A stretch of 64,000 nucleotides of DNA from Amycolatopsis vastitatis (GCF_002234595.1 NZ_NMUL01000058.1:52169-116168), one strand, 5' to 3'. Positions 16,224-25,099 are shown, counted from the first letter of the stretch. Numbers and translations are program-made. Notes: generated from the sequence alone by a model not told the origin.

Positions 16224-18767
16224 ATGCACGAAAGCAGATCCACGCCCCGCCGCCCGGCGGACGCCGCGTGGTGGCCGGCGCACTGGAGCGTTCGCACCAA
16301 GATCAGCGTCGTCCTGCTGCTGCCGGTCCTGGTCGCGGTGGCGCTCGCGGAAATCCGGATCCAGGGCGAACTCGACCGGGCGACCGCGCTCAGCGCGGCC
16401 CGCGACCGGCTGCCGGTGCTGCGGGACACGATCGGCCTGACCGCGTCGCTGGGCCAGGAAATGGTCGCCGCGGTGGCGGTCCCCGCGGGCGCGCCCGACA
16501 CGCTCACCGCGGCCGTCGATGCGAAGGTGGCCGCGGTCCAGCGCGACGCCGGCTTCGCGCCGCTGCCTGCCGATACCGGCCGGGCGCTGAACACGGCGCT
16601 GGGCAAGCTCGCCGGGATCCGCGCAGGCGGTGCCGGCGGCGGCGACGTCCGCACGAAAGCCGCCGGCTACAACGACATCATCGCCACCCTCGGCGACCTC
16701 GTGCCCGCGTTCGTCCCGGCCGACGGCGGCGCCGAAACCGCCGCCGGCGCGGAAACCACCCGGCTGCTGGTGCACCTGCGGGGCGAGCTGGCCGTCGAGG
16801 AAACCTACGTGCGCGCGGCGCAGAACAGCCCGGACGACGCGTCGCTGCGCCCGGCCGTCGTGCGGACCGCCGCCGAGCAGCTGGTGCTCGGCGAGCAGGC
16901 CCGACACCGGCTGTCGGGCGACCTGCTGGCCCGGCTCACCGCGGCGACGAAGTCCGCCGAAGCCCGCCCTGGCGCGCTGCAGGAGGCAGGGAACGGCGCG
17001 CCCCTTGCGTCGTCCGCACCCTCGATCGCCGCCGAGACCACCGGCGTGACGGCTGTGCTCGACGACGTCTCGGCGAAGCTCGCGGGCGACGTCTCGGCCG
17101 CGGCCGACCGGGCCCGGGCGGACTCGCTGCGCGACACGGCACTGGTCCTCGGCTCGCTGCTCGGCGCGCTCGCGATCGCGCTGCTGGTGGTGCGGTCACT
17201 CGTCACGCCGGTGCGCCGGCTGCGCGCGGCCGCCCTGCGCGCGGCGAACGAACAGCTCCCGGAGACCGTCCGGCAGGTCCGCGAGGGCCATGACGTCGAC
17301 TGGCGCGAGGTGCCCGATTCCGGCGTCCGGACGGAGGAGGAGATCGGGCAACTGGCCCGCGCGTTCGACGACATGCACCGCCAGGCGGTGCGGCTGGCGG
17401 TCGAGCAGGCCGAGCTGCGCAAGCAGGTCAGCGAGATGTTCATGACGCTGTCACGGCGGAGCCAGTCGCTGATCGAGCAGCAGCTGTCGATCATCGAAGA
17501 CCTCGAGGCGGGGGAGCAGAACCCGAGGCGGCTCGACGAGCTGTTCCGGATCGACCACATCGCGACCCGGCTGCGCCGCAACGGCGAGAACCTGCACGTC
17601 CTGGCGGGCGGCCGCCCGGTCCGGCACGGCCGCGAACCGGTGCCGACGCGTGACCTGCTGCGCGCGGCGACGTCGGAGGTCAAGGACTACCGGAGGGTGG
17701 CGCTGGGCAACGCGCCGCGAAGTTCGGTGCAGCCCGAGGCAGCCGCGGACGTGGTGCACATCCTCGCTGAGCTGCTGGAGAACGCGACGCGGTTCTCGCC
17801 CCCGGAGCACAAGGTGGCGCTGACGGCCGACCGCGGCGCCGACGGCGGCCTGCTCATCGAGGTCGTGGACCAGGGACTGGGCCTGACCCCGGCCGAACTC
17901 GCGGCGGTGAACGGCCGCCTCGAGGCGGCCGGCACGGTCGGCCCGGAGACGACCCGCCGGATGGGGTTGTTCGTGGTCGGCAGGCTCGCGGCGCTGCACG
18001 GGGTGACGGTCCGGTTGCGATCGACCGGCACGGCGGCGCGCCATGCGGGGGTGACGGCAAGCGTGCACGTCCCGGGGCCACTGGTGCTCGCCGACCTGGC
18101 CCGCCCGATCGGCGCGGGACGGCTGGTGCCCACGGGAGGGAACCGCAACGGCCACGCGCGACCGCCGGTGGTGCCGGCCCAGGCGTCGACGCCGATCTTC
18201 GAGCAGGTCGTGACGAGCTGGTTCACCGAGCCGACGGCCAAGCCGGTGGTCCGCCGGAATGGAGCGGCCGCACCGGTGGAGTGGCCTGCGGTGGGCGGAG
18301 GGGCCGCGGCGGTTCCGGCCATCGAGACTCCGGCAGCCCACCGGGCATCCCCCGCGGAACCCGCCACGGACACCCCTGTAGAGCCGGCCACCGCATCGGC
18401 GTCGCACGCCGCGGAGCCGGCGGCCCCACCCACCTCGGTCGAAAAGCCCGTCGCCCCACTCGGAAAAGCCCCCGTGGGTGTGTGGGACGACCCGGCCGAC
18501 CGTACGCGGCACGCCGCCGAAAGCGCTCTCAAACCCGCGGTCGCGCAGCGGCTCACCGACGCCGGCCTGCCGACCCGGCGGCCCGGGGCCCAGCTCGCGC
18601 CCGGTGCGGTCGTCCCGCGCGCCCGCGAGCAGACCGGCGGGACGTTCCGCGACGCCGCCGCCGTGCGCAGCAGCCTCTCCCGCCACTACCAGGGCATGCG
18701 CGCGGCCCGGCAGGAAACCGCGGCCCGCGCCGAACGATCCGGAAAGGACGAAGTGGATCCGCGATGA
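16224..18767 (+). CDS. cvnA: CvnA-type sensor histidine kinase with nitrate/nitrite-sensing-like domain
   Basis: An 847-residue membrane kinase. Order: cytoplasmic start, helix at about 28-47, extracytoplasmic NIT-like helical domain to about 300, second helix at about 303-322, HAMP, an H-box-like region (FRIDHIATRLRRNGENL), a HATPase domain (ELLENATRFSPP with VDQGLGL) and a long Pro/Ala-rich tail from about 640. This is the conservon CvnA pattern in actinomycetes, where the kinase works with a roadblock protein, a DUF742 protein and a GTPase. The stop overlaps cvnB by 4 bp. Confidence 0.88.
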   Translation: MHESRSTPRRPADAAWWPAHWSVRTKISVVLLLPVLVAVALAEIRIQGELDRATALSAARDRLPVLRDTIGLTASLGQEMVAAVAVPAGAPDTLTAAVDAKVAAVQRDAGFAPLPADTGRALNTALGKLAGIRAGGAGGGDVRTKAAGYNDIIATLGDLVPAFVPADGGAETAAGAETTRLLVHLRGELAVEETYVRAAQNSPDDASLRPAVVRTAAEQLVLGEQARHRLSGDLLARLTAATKSAEARPGALQEAGNGAPLASSAPSIAAETTGVTAVLDDVSAKLAGDVSAAADRARADSLRDTALVLGSLLGALAIALLVVRSLVTPVRRLRAAALRAANEQLPETVRQVREGHDVDWREVPDSGVRTEEEIGQLARAFDDMHRQAVRLAVEQAELRKQVSEMFMTLSRRSQSLIEQQLSIIEDLEAGEQNPRRLDELFRIDHIATRLRRNGENLHVLAGGRPVRHGREPVPTRDLLRAATSEVKDYRRVALGNAPRSSVQPEAAADVVHILAELLENATRFSPPEHKVALTADRGADGGLLIEVVDQGLGLTPAELAAVNGRLEAAGTVGPETTRRMGLFVVGRLAALHGVTVRLRSTGTAARHAGVTASVHVPGPLVLADLARPIGAGRLVPTGGNRNGHARPPVVPAQASTPIFEQVVTSWFTEPTAKPVVRRNGAAAPVEWPAVGGGAAAVPAIETPAAHRASPAEPATDTPVEPATASASHAAEPAAPPTSVEKPVAPLGKAPVGVWDDPADRTRHAAESALKPAVAQRLTDAGLPTRRPGAQLAPGAVVPRAREQTGGTFRDAAAVRSSLSRHYQGMRAARQETAARAERSGKDEVDPR

Positions 18768-19273
18768 CGGAACTTCCCGGCCTGCAGCCTCGCCGTGCCG
18801 GCGCCGACCCGTCGGCCCGGTCCCTCGGCGGGACACTGGCCTTTCCCGGTTCCACCGCGCCGCCCGAACGGACGGCGACGCTGAACTGGCTGGTCAACGG
18901 GTTCGTCCAGGACGTGTCGGGGGTCGCGCACGCCGTGCTGGTCTCCGCCGACGGCCTGCTCGTGGCCGCCGACGAGGCGCTGGCCCGCGAACGCGCCGAC
19001 CAGCTCGCGGCCATCGCGGCCGGCCTGTCGAGCCTGTCGCTCGGCACCGCGGAGCTGTTCACCGCCGGGCGGGTGGTGCAATCGGTGATCGAGATGCAGC
19101 AGGGGTTCCTGCTGCTGATGAGCGTGGGCGACGGCTCGAACCTCGTCGTGCTCGCCTCGACCGGCTGCGACATCGGGCTGGTCGGTTACGAGATGACGAT
19201 GCTGGTCGAGCGGGTGGGGCAGAAGGTCGACGTGCCCGCGCGCGAGATACCGGTGGCCCAGGACCACCGGTGA
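18764..19273 (+). CDS. cvnB: CvnB roadblock/LC7 domain protein
   Basis: A 169-residue protein with a roadblock/LC7 fold from about residue 40 (WLVNGFVQDVSGVAHAVLVS then DGLLVAA). In conservons this protein is thought to act as a GTPase-activating or scaffold subunit. It is coupled by ATGA overlap to cvnA and by GTGA overlap to cvnC. It is longer at the N-terminus than a minimal roadblock domain by about 35 residues. Confidence 0.9.
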   Translation: MTELPGLQPRRAGADPSARSLGGTLAFPGSTAPPERTATLNWLVNGFVQDVSGVAHAVLVSADGLLVAADEALARERADQLAAIAAGLSSLSLGTAELFTAGRVVQSVIEMQQGFLLLMSVGDGSNLVVLASTGCDIGLVGYEMTMLVERVGQKVDVPAREIPVAQDHR

Positions 19274-19659
19274 TCGACGACCCGTCCGGCCCGTACGGGG
19301 ACGAGCCGCGCCGCAGCCCGGCGCTCGCCCGCCCCTACGCGTGGACGGAAGGCCGGACGGCGCCGTCGATGGAGATCGCGGTCGAAGCGCTGGTCGAGAC
19401 CACCTCCGCGGGCCGGGCCGAAGCTGCGTACCTTTCCTCAAGCGCGCTCGCGGAGGTCACCGAGCTGTGCGTCCGGCCGCGGTCGCTGATGGAGATCGCC
19501 GCGCTGCTTTCCCTGCCGCTCGGCGTGGTCCGCGTGCTCGTGTCGGACCTGATGGAGGACAACCTGGTGATCGTCCGCGACACGCTGTCGGACACCTCCA
19601 CCTGGGACGAACGCCACGACCTGATGGAACGCGTGCTGCACGGGCTGCGCGACCTCTAG
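19270..19659 (+). CDS. cvnC: CvnC DUF742 family protein
   Basis: A 129-residue DUF742 protein with the family features: an N-terminal RPYAWTEGR segment and a helix-turn-helix-like C-terminal part (LMEIAALLSLPLGVVRVLVSDLMEDNLV). In complete conservons a CvnD GTPase gene follows directly. Here the next gene, 13 bp on, is an MHYT protein instead. Confidence 0.9.
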   Translation: MIDDPSGPYGDEPRRSPALARPYAWTEGRTAPSMEIAVEALVETTSAGRAEAAYLSSSALAEVTELCVRPRSLMEIAALLSLPLGVVRVLVSDLMEDNLVIVRDTLSDTSTWDERHDLMERVLHGLRDL

Positions 19660-19672
19660 AGAGGACCTTGCG

Positions 19673-20440
19673 ATGGAGCACTTCGCGCTCGGGCACTGGC
19701 TGCTCGTATTGGCCTACCTGACGTCGGTGGTCGGCTGCGCGCTCGGGCTGGCGTGCGCGGTGCAGGCTCGCCACGCGGCGGACCCGCGCCACCGCATGCG
19801 CTGGCTGCTGCTGGCGGCGATCTCGATCGGCGGCGTCGGCATCTGGTTGATGCACTTCGTGGCCATGCTCGGCTTCAGCACCCCGGGAATGCCGGTCCGG
19901 TACGACGTCTTCCGCACGGTGCTGTCGGCGATCCTCTCGGTGACGGCGGTGTTCGCGGGGCTCGTGGTCGTGGGCGGCCGCGCGAAGTTCGGCTGGTGGC
20001 GCCTCGCGCTCGGCGGCGTGATCACCGGCCTGGCGGTGAACGTCATGCACTACACGGGAATGTCGGCGCTGCGGGTGAAGGGCGACTTCGGCTACGACGG
20101 CGGCCTCGTGGCGCTGTCGGTGGTGATCGCAGTGGTGGCGGCGACGGCGGCGCTGTGGTTCGCGGTGTTCCTCGACGGTCTTCCGTTGCGGCTGCTGGCG
20201 GGCTTCGTGATGGGTGCGGCGGTGACGGGCATGCACTACACGGGCATGGCGGCGGTCCGGATGAACATGGACGTGAACGCCCCGGACCCGGCTGGTGCGG
20301 AGGTGTTTTCGTTCCTGTTCCCGGTGTTCGTGCTGGCGGCGATCGCGATGGCGGTGCCACTGTGCGCGGTCCTGATGGCGCCGGCGGTATCGCCGAAGGC
20401 CGAGCCCGGGCCGCTCGCGGGAGACGCCGCCACGGTGTGA
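19673..20440 (+). CDS. MHYT domain membrane sensor
   Basis: A 255-residue membrane protein with seven hydrophobic segments and the MHYT repeat signatures: MHFVAM near 61, MHYTGM near 121 and MHYTGM near 184. The conserved Met and His residues are proposed to bind a metal and sense gases such as O2 or NO. It carries no GGDEF, EAL or kinase output domain, so it must act through a partner; the conservon kinase 13 bp upstream is the obvious candidate. A GAGAGGA ribosome site precedes the ATG. Confidence 0.85.
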   Translation: MEHFALGHWLLVLAYLTSVVGCALGLACAVQARHAADPRHRMRWLLLAAISIGGVGIWLMHFVAMLGFSTPGMPVRYDVFRTVLSAILSVTAVFAGLVVVGGRAKFGWWRLALGGVITGLAVNVMHYTGMSALRVKGDFGYDGGLVALSVVIAVVAATAALWFAVFLDGLPLRLLAGFVMGAAVTGMHYTGMAAVRMNMDVNAPDPAGAEVFSFLFPVFVLAAIAMAVPLCAVLMAPAVSPKAEPGPLAGDAATV

Positions 20441-20460
20441 GCCGCTGCCGAAGAGAGGGT

Positions 20461-20486
20461 GGCCCGCGAGAACATCCTCGCGGGCC
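20461..20486. terminator. bidirectional hairpin terminator
   Basis: A perfect 10-bp stem (GGCCCGCGAG / CTCGCGGGCC) with a 6-nt loop lies between the convergent MHYT gene and the secreted-protein gene. There is no T-run, as is common in high-GC actinomycetes. Confidence 0.7.
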
Positions 20487-20501
20487 GCCCGGCTCACCTC
20501 C

Positions 20502-22907
20502 CTACAGGGCGCACAGCAGCGAACAGGCCTTGGCCGACGACCAGTCCGTGGCGGACGGCGGCGTCCCCGGCGGGACGTTCACCGGCACGTAGGTCACCTT
20601 CGCCTTGTTGGTGATCGGGAACAGGTTCAGCAGCGCGTACGTCGCGCAGTACACCTGCTTCACCTGGCCCGCCTGCAGCGTGAACGGACCCGTCTGGCAC
20701 GACGGTTCCACGCTGTCCACCACCTGCGCGGACGTGATCCCCACCGGACCGTGGTTCGTCACCGTGATCCGCCAGTACGCCGACGCGGCGAGCACGCCGA
20801 GGAGACCCACCGGGGCCTGCTTCGCCCAGGGCCCGGCGCCGCCAGGGCCGCACTGGGCCGGGTGGGACGCCGTGCAGATCTCCTTCTCCACGGTCACCTT
20901 CGGGGTGCACGCGGCGCCCGGGGCCACCGGGAGCGTCACCGTGTTGGAGGTGAACGAACCCGTCGAATCGGTGCCGGCCGCCGTGTTCGCCACCGACGTC
21001 ACCGTGCAGTCCGCCGCGATCACCGTGCGGAAGCACAGCTGGGGTGCGTCGCCCGCGAAGTCGACCACCAGCGAGCCGCTGAAACCCGCCGCGCTGTGCA
21101 GGACCAGCGTCGTCGTCACCGTGATCGACGGGTGCGCCGCCACCGAGACGCCGGTCAGGTCGACCGAGCCGTCCGGAGCGAAGCCCGGCGTCGGCACCAC
21201 CGCGCCGTCCTGATCGACCACCGTGACCCGGGACGCCGCGAAGTCGACGTTCGCCGGATCGACGCCCGTCAGCCGCGCCGCCGTGTAGCCCTGGACGTGA
21301 CTTCCGCCGTCGCAGTAGAAGTCGCCCGGTTTCAGCGTCACCTGCCCGCCGGAACGGACACACGGCGTGGCGCCGGTGATCGGGTCCATCGAGAACAGCA
21401 CGCCCGCGTCGCCGAGGCCGATCAGGCAGCCCGACGGCGGGTCGTACGCGTACCCGTAGTCCCGGGTGTTGCCGCCGGCCGCGTTCGGGTGCGTGATCTG
21501 GGGCGGCAGGCCCGCGCACGCCGACGCCGTCGTCCAGTCGTGGCACAGCGCCGCGCCCGCGATACCCCCGCTCCAGACCGGGAGGTAGCTGCGGAGGTGG
21601 CCGTTCGGATCGGTGACGACTTCGGGGTTGAAGACGATCACGTTCGCCGCCAGGGCGGCCGCGCCGGGCGGGGCAGGCAGCGCCGACCCGTCGAGCGCGT
21701 AGCACGTCGTGACGTCGTCACTGCCGGACGTCGACGAGCACGCGCCGACCGGCGCGCCGGTCGTGCTGAACGCTGTGTAGGCGTTGTAGGTGACGTTGCC
21801 CGCCGGTCCCGTCGGCCGCGAAGACGCCCAGCCGGCGCACGGCGCGTTCGTCGCCGGGTCGAAGCACCCCAGTGCCGGCTGCAGCCCGGTGCCCGGGGCT
21901 GCCGTCGACCCGAACACCTTGCCCGCCACCACGGTCACCGCGCCGTAGACGTACGGCTGGTTGGCGGCCGGCAGGATCGGCGCGTACGGCTGGCCGGCGC
22001 AGGCGCTCTGCGTGGCGATGGTCCAGCAGATCACCGCGCCGGAGCTGACGATGCCGTACAGGTTTCCGCCGCTCTCCACGAAACCCGTGAGGCTGTTCAC
22101 CGGCGGTGAGCCGCCGAGGGCGGCCAGCGGCCAGAACCCGCAGTTGGCCGCCGCGGCCAGGTCGAGGCAGCCGACGCCGGCCGAAGTCGCCGTGAAGCCG
22201 GGGTAGTAGACCTTCGCGGGCGCGGCGGGATCCCGCACGTACTGCTCGATCATGGGGGACGTGATGTCCCCGGCCCCCAGGGTGCCGAGCGGGCCGGGTG
22301 CGGTGTTGAGCACCTTCGGCCACGGGCCGCCCGGGCAGCGCGCCCCGGTGGCGAGCTCGGTGCAGACCACCTTCGGCGTGGTGGCCCCCGAGTGGTGGTA
22401 GATGTTCCAGGCCTGCAGCACGCCGCCCGGGGTGCGGTACAGGATCGGGGAGAAGCCGTCGCCGCCGGTGGCCGTGGTGACCGCCTGAACAGGCGGGGTG
22501 AGGGCGCCGGACAGCTGCGTCGAGTCGGGACCGGCGGCGGGGTTCGTCGCGCGGACGGCGGTCACCCCGGAGGCCGGCTCGGTGCCGGTGAACGTGGTGC
22601 CGTCGGTGGACCACTGCGGGGTCCAGCCGGGTGGCGCGTGCAGCGAGCCGGACTGGTAGGCCTGGCCCGCGCCGACGGCGTCGGTGATGGTGGCGGCGCC
22701 GGTCGTGGTGGCGTGGTCTTCGTAGCCGATCACCCAGTTCGCGGTGGCACCGTGGCCGGCCGGGGAACCGGTGCCCTGCACGGACTTCGTCAGCGCCGAG
22801 ACCGGCGGCGCGGGATCGGCGGCCGCGGGCAGCGGGACGGCGGTGGCCGCCACGAGTACGAGGGGCAGGACCGCCCCCAGGCGGTGCGCACGCATGCGTC
22901 TTCGCAT
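20502..22907 (-). CDS. large secreted protein with DUF11-like C-terminal domain
   Basis: An 801-residue exported protein with a signal peptide (about 1-30, ending AAADPAPP). The middle part repeats short Gly/Cys-containing segments such as VGCLDLAAAANCGFW and LGCFDPATNAPC, each with a Cys pair, which suggests disulfide-stabilised beta-propeller blades. The C-terminal part has an Ig-like DUF11-type domain (WRITVTNHGPVGITSAQVVD) and ends in CSLLCAL. I do not recognise an enzyme motif. A LacI-type operator lies just upstream. A cell-surface role is likely, but the function is unknown. Confidence 0.7.
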   Translation of the reverse strand: MRRRMRAHRLGAVLPLVLVAATAVPLPAAADPAPPVSALTKSVQGTGSPAGHGATANWVIGYEDHATTTGAATITDAVGAGQAYQSGSLHAPPGWTPQWSTDGTTFTGTEPASGVTAVRATNPAAGPDSTQLSGALTPPVQAVTTATGGDGFSPILYRTPGGVLQAWNIYHHSGATTPKVVCTELATGARCPGGPWPKVLNTAPGPLGTLGAGDITSPMIEQYVRDPAAPAKVYYPGFTATSAGVGCLDLAAAANCGFWPLAALGGSPPVNSLTGFVESGGNLYGIVSSGAVICWTIATQSACAGQPYAPILPAANQPYVYGAVTVVAGKVFGSTAAPGTGLQPALGCFDPATNAPCAGWASSRPTGPAGNVTYNAYTAFSTTGAPVGACSSTSGSDDVTTCYALDGSALPAPPGAAALAANVIVFNPEVVTDPNGHLRSYLPVWSGGIAGAALCHDWTTASACAGLPPQITHPNAAGGNTRDYGYAYDPPSGCLIGLGDAGVLFSMDPITGATPCVRSGGQVTLKPGDFYCDGGSHVQGYTAARLTGVDPANVDFAASRVTVVDQDGAVVPTPGFAPDGSVDLTGVSVAAHPSITVTTTLVLHSAAGFSGSLVVDFAGDAPQLCFRTVIAADCTVTSVANTAAGTDSTGSFTSNTVTLPVAPGAACTPKVTVEKEICTASHPAQCGPGGAGPWAKQAPVGLLGVLAASAYWRITVTNHGPVGITSAQVVDSVEPSCQTGPFTLQAGQVKQVYCATYALLNLFPITNKAKVTYVPVNVPPGTPPSATDWSSAKACSLLCAL

Positions 22908-22932
22908 GAATGTCCTCGATTCTTCCGGAGTT

Positions 22933-22951
22933 CCAGGAAACGTTTTCCTGG
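22933..22951 (-). promoter_or_regulatory. LacI-family-like operator upstream of the secreted protein
   Basis: An inverted repeat CCAGGAAA-cgt-TTTCCTGG lies 26 nt upstream of the start. Its core GGAAACGTTTTCC matches the central-CG pattern typical of LacI-family operators. No LacI gene is present in the window. Confidence 0.45.
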
Positions 22952-23223
22952 CCGAAGGAAAATCCTATGCCGAACCGGCAGTGCGTTGAAGCGCTCTCAC
23001 CCGGGCGCCGAAAAGGCGAAACCAACAGCGCAATTTCGGGACGCCCCACGCGGGCTGCCACCTGCTGTGACGAGGCTGTTCGGGCGGGTCGTCACCCGGA
23101 TGCCGTCCGGACGTCACTCGATCGGGTAATGGGTAGTCGCAAAAAAGGCCACGACCGTTCGCGGTGAAGAATTATTTTCCGGATGTGCGGCCACATCGGG
23201 CGAATCGCGGTGATTCCGGTGGT
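22952..23223. other. remaining intergenic stretch upstream of the secreted protein
   Basis: Together with the operator this makes a 316-bp gap between the start of the secreted-protein gene and the stop of the STAS gene. It contains no convincing coding region or hairpin; frames present are short and lack ribosome sites. Confidence 0.4.
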
Positions 23224-23658
23224 TCAGTGCCCGGCCGTCCACATCCGGTGCGCCAGTTCCAGGAACGAGTTCCGATCACCGGCGGCCAAGGCGGCGACGC
23301 GATCGACGTAGACGTCGAAAATGGCGTAGGCGCCGGAAATCCGCAGGGCGCGCAGCGGCCCGGGGTGGCGGGGCGCGGTGATGCGGAGCGTGGTCCGGCA
23401 GCGTGCGGCGTGGTCGCGGGCGTGCAGCAGCACCCGGATCGCGGGGGCGGCCAGCAGCGTGACGCCGGTGAGGTCGAGCACGACGACCTCCGGAGCGGGG
23501 TCCTGCGCGAGGCACTGCGCGACGGCGCGCGCCATGATCAGGACGGTCCCGCTGTCGAGCTCTCCGTCCAGCGTCACGACGGCGGGGTCGCCGTGCGACC
23601 GGGACGTGGTCAGCCGGTCCGGACGGGACCGATCGGCCGAAGGCATGGCGAAACCCAC
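23224..23658 (-). CDS. STAS domain protein (anti-sigma antagonist-like)
   Basis: A 144-residue protein with a single STAS domain (about 25-120; VVVLDLTGVTLLAAPAIRVLL). In SpoIIAA/RsbV-type antagonists a conserved Ser in this loop (DSSG) is phosphorylated. Here the loop reads AAPA, so phosphorylation control seems lost. Two ATGs four codons apart are possible starts. The partner kinase may be elsewhere; the HATPase protein at 580-1515 is a distant candidate. Confidence 0.75.
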   Translation of the reverse strand: MGFAMPSADRSRPDRLTTSRSHGDPAVVTLDGELDSGTVLIMARAVAQCLAQDPAPEVVVLDLTGVTLLAAPAIRVLLHARDHAARCRTTLRITAPRHPGPLRALRISGAYAIFDVYVDRVAALAAGDRNSFLELAHRMWTAGH

Positions 23659-23792
23659 CCTCCCGCTGAGGCGACGGTCAGGGGATGGCTCGGGGTTGAA
23701 CCAGGGATGGACACCAGCCTAGGTCCGCGTCTCGGCCGTCCACAACACGATCGGCGACGGTGGCGGGCTCCGTCCCGCGTTCGGAGCAGTGG

Positions 23793-24176
23793 CTACGAGT
23801 CGCGGTGGGCGGGCTGGAAGAGCTCGACGAGGTTGCCCGCGGGATCCGTGAGGAGGATCTGCCGTCCGCCGGGGCCGGCGACCACGTCGGTGCGGAAGGC
23901 CACGCCGGCGCCGGCCAGCCGCGCGATCTCGGCGTCCAGGTCGGCGACCACGAGGTGGATGCGGTTGCGCCCGGCGGCGGAGGTGTCCGCGGGGGTGGCG
24001 CGGGCACCGGAGCTGGCGGGGCCGGACAGCAGCAGCCGCAGCGGGCCGCGGACGACATCGGCGAAGGCGGGCGCGGCGCTCATCCGCACCGTGAAGCCCA
24101 GGTGCGTGGTGTAGAACTCGATGGCCGCCGGTACGTCGTCGACGATGTACCGGACACTCGCGTACTGGTCGGTCAC
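23793..24176 (-). CDS. VOC family protein (glyoxalase-like)
   Basis: A 127-residue vicinal-oxygen-chelate fold protein with the paired beta-alpha-beta-beta-beta modules (IEFYTTHLGFTV and a C-terminal LTDPAGNLVELFQP). It is translationally coupled (GTGA) to the ArsR-arsenate reductase gene. It has no Cys, so it is unlikely to be an ArsI C-As lyase. A detoxification role in the arsenic/thiol context is an inference. Confidence 0.75.
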   Translation of the reverse strand: MTDQYASVRYIVDDVPAAIEFYTTHLGFTVRMSAAPAFADVVRGPLRLLLSGPASSGARATPADTSAAGRNRIHLVVADLDAEIARLAGAGVAFRTDVVAGPGGRQILLTDPAGNLVELFQPAHRDS

Positions 24177-24913
24177 GGCCGGGCCTCCTTGTCTCGTGGC
24201 GCCGAGAGATCCGGCAGCAGGTGCCGGACGCGGGTGTCGATCTCCGCCGCGGTCCGGGCGAACGAACCGGGCTCTCGCGACCCCGCCGGGTCGGGGATGC
24301 TCCAGTGACGGCGGCGGGGGTGGTGCGGGAATTCGGGGCAGGTCTCGCGGACCTTGTCGCACAACGTGATCACGTGGTCGAACCGGCGGCCGGCGACCGT
24401 GTCCAGGTGCCGCGGCCGCTGCCCGGCGACGTCGATGCCGAACTCGTCGCCCAGCACCCGGACCGCGCCGGGGTGCAGTGCGGCCTTCGGGTGGCTGCCC
24501 GCGCTGGTCACGGTCACCTTCCCGGCGGTTCGCCGCCGCAGCAGCGCTTCGGCGATGGGGGAGCGGGCGCTGTTGCCGGTGCACACGAACAGCACGGCGA
24601 CCCGGTCCGGGAGGGGCGGGGTCTCCGGGCGCAGCGCGGGGTGCAGCGCGGCGCCGGTTTCGGCCAGCGCGCCCGCGCAGCGGTCGAGGTCGAGGTGGTA
24701 GTAGCTGTCGCGGCCGTCGAAGCTGCTGCGCGTCGCGGTCACGAGCCCGCCGCCGCGCAGCAGCCGCAGGTGGTAGGAGACCAGGTTCTGCGGCTGGCCG
24801 ACGTGCTCCACGAGCTCCCGGACGCGCAGGTCGCCACCGGCGAGCGCGCTCAGCAGCGACCAGCGCAGCGGGTGCGCGGCCAGCCGGACGAAGGCGGGCG
24901 GCTCGGGAGCCAT
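24173..24913 (-). CDS. ArsR repressor fused to thioredoxin-type arsenate reductase
   Basis: A 246-residue fusion. Residues 1-80 form an ArsR winged helix (LRVRELVEHVGQPQNLVSYH). Residues 105-246 are a low-molecular-weight phosphatase fold with the P-loop CTGNSARS (Cys111). A second Cys pair, LCDKVRETC, has the seven-residue spacing of the C82/C89 relay in ArsC. The protein could therefore sense and reduce arsenate. I chose the ATG at 24913 because a -10 TATTTT ends 6 nt before it; an upstream ATG at 24946 would lie inside the operator. Confidence 0.82.
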   Translation of the reverse strand: MAPEPPAFVRLAAHPLRWSLLSALAGGDLRVRELVEHVGQPQNLVSYHLRLLRGGGLVTATRSSFDGRDSYYHLDLDRCAGALAETGAALHPALRPETPPLPDRVAVLFVCTGNSARSPIAEALLRRRTAGKVTVTSAGSHPKAALHPGAVRVLGDEFGIDVAGQRPRHLDTVAGRRFDHVITLCDKVRETCPEFPHHPRRRHWSIPDPAGSREPGSFARTAAEIDTRVRHLLPDLSAPRDKEARP

Positions 24914-24919
24914 CCCCGG

Positions 24920-24943
24920 AAAATACATCAAACTGGTTTGATG
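24920..24943 (-). promoter_or_regulatory. ArsR operator and leaderless promoter
   Basis: The inverted repeat CATCAAACTGGTTTGATG (24926-24943, 8-2-8) fits the ATCAA-n-TTGAT pattern of ArsR/SmtB operators. It abuts a -10 element TATTTT (complement of 24920-24925), which is 6 nt from the ATG. This arrangement fits autorepression. Confidence 0.75.
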
Positions 24944-24954
24944 CACCAGACGCC

Positions 24955-24995
24955 TGAATGGCCCACCGAGAGTCGCGGGCTCGATGGGCCATTCA
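24955..24995. repeat. intergenic inverted repeat 1
   Basis: An 11-bp outer stem (arms TGAATGGCCCA and TGGGCCATTCA), one mismatch, then a 4-bp inner stem and a 9-nt loop. It lies between the arsR gene and the small zinc-ribbon-like gene. It resembles the GAATGGCCCATTC-type palindromic sequences that I associate with Amycolatopsis intergenic regions. Confidence 0.55.
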
Positions 24996-25042
24996 CGAAC
25001 GCCTTGGGCCGTGTGTGGTCACGGGAAGGCGTCCGGGAGGGC

Positions 25043-25099
25043 GAGCGTGGCGGGGTCGCACGATCCTGGGGGGCGAAGATCGGCGCCCCCGCCACGCTC
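25043..25099. repeat. intergenic inverted repeat 2
   Basis: A perfect 13-bp pair of arms (GAGCGTGGCGGGG and its complement) flanks a 31-nt internal segment that itself contains CGATC/GATCG. It could act as terminator for the small gene at 25149-25325 or be a mobile palindromic repeat. Confidence 0.5.

Noticed and set aside
23793..24176. ArsI-type C-As lyase call for the VOC protein next to arsR
   Set aside because: The protein contains no cysteine, while ArsI needs a Cys pair for the arsenical.
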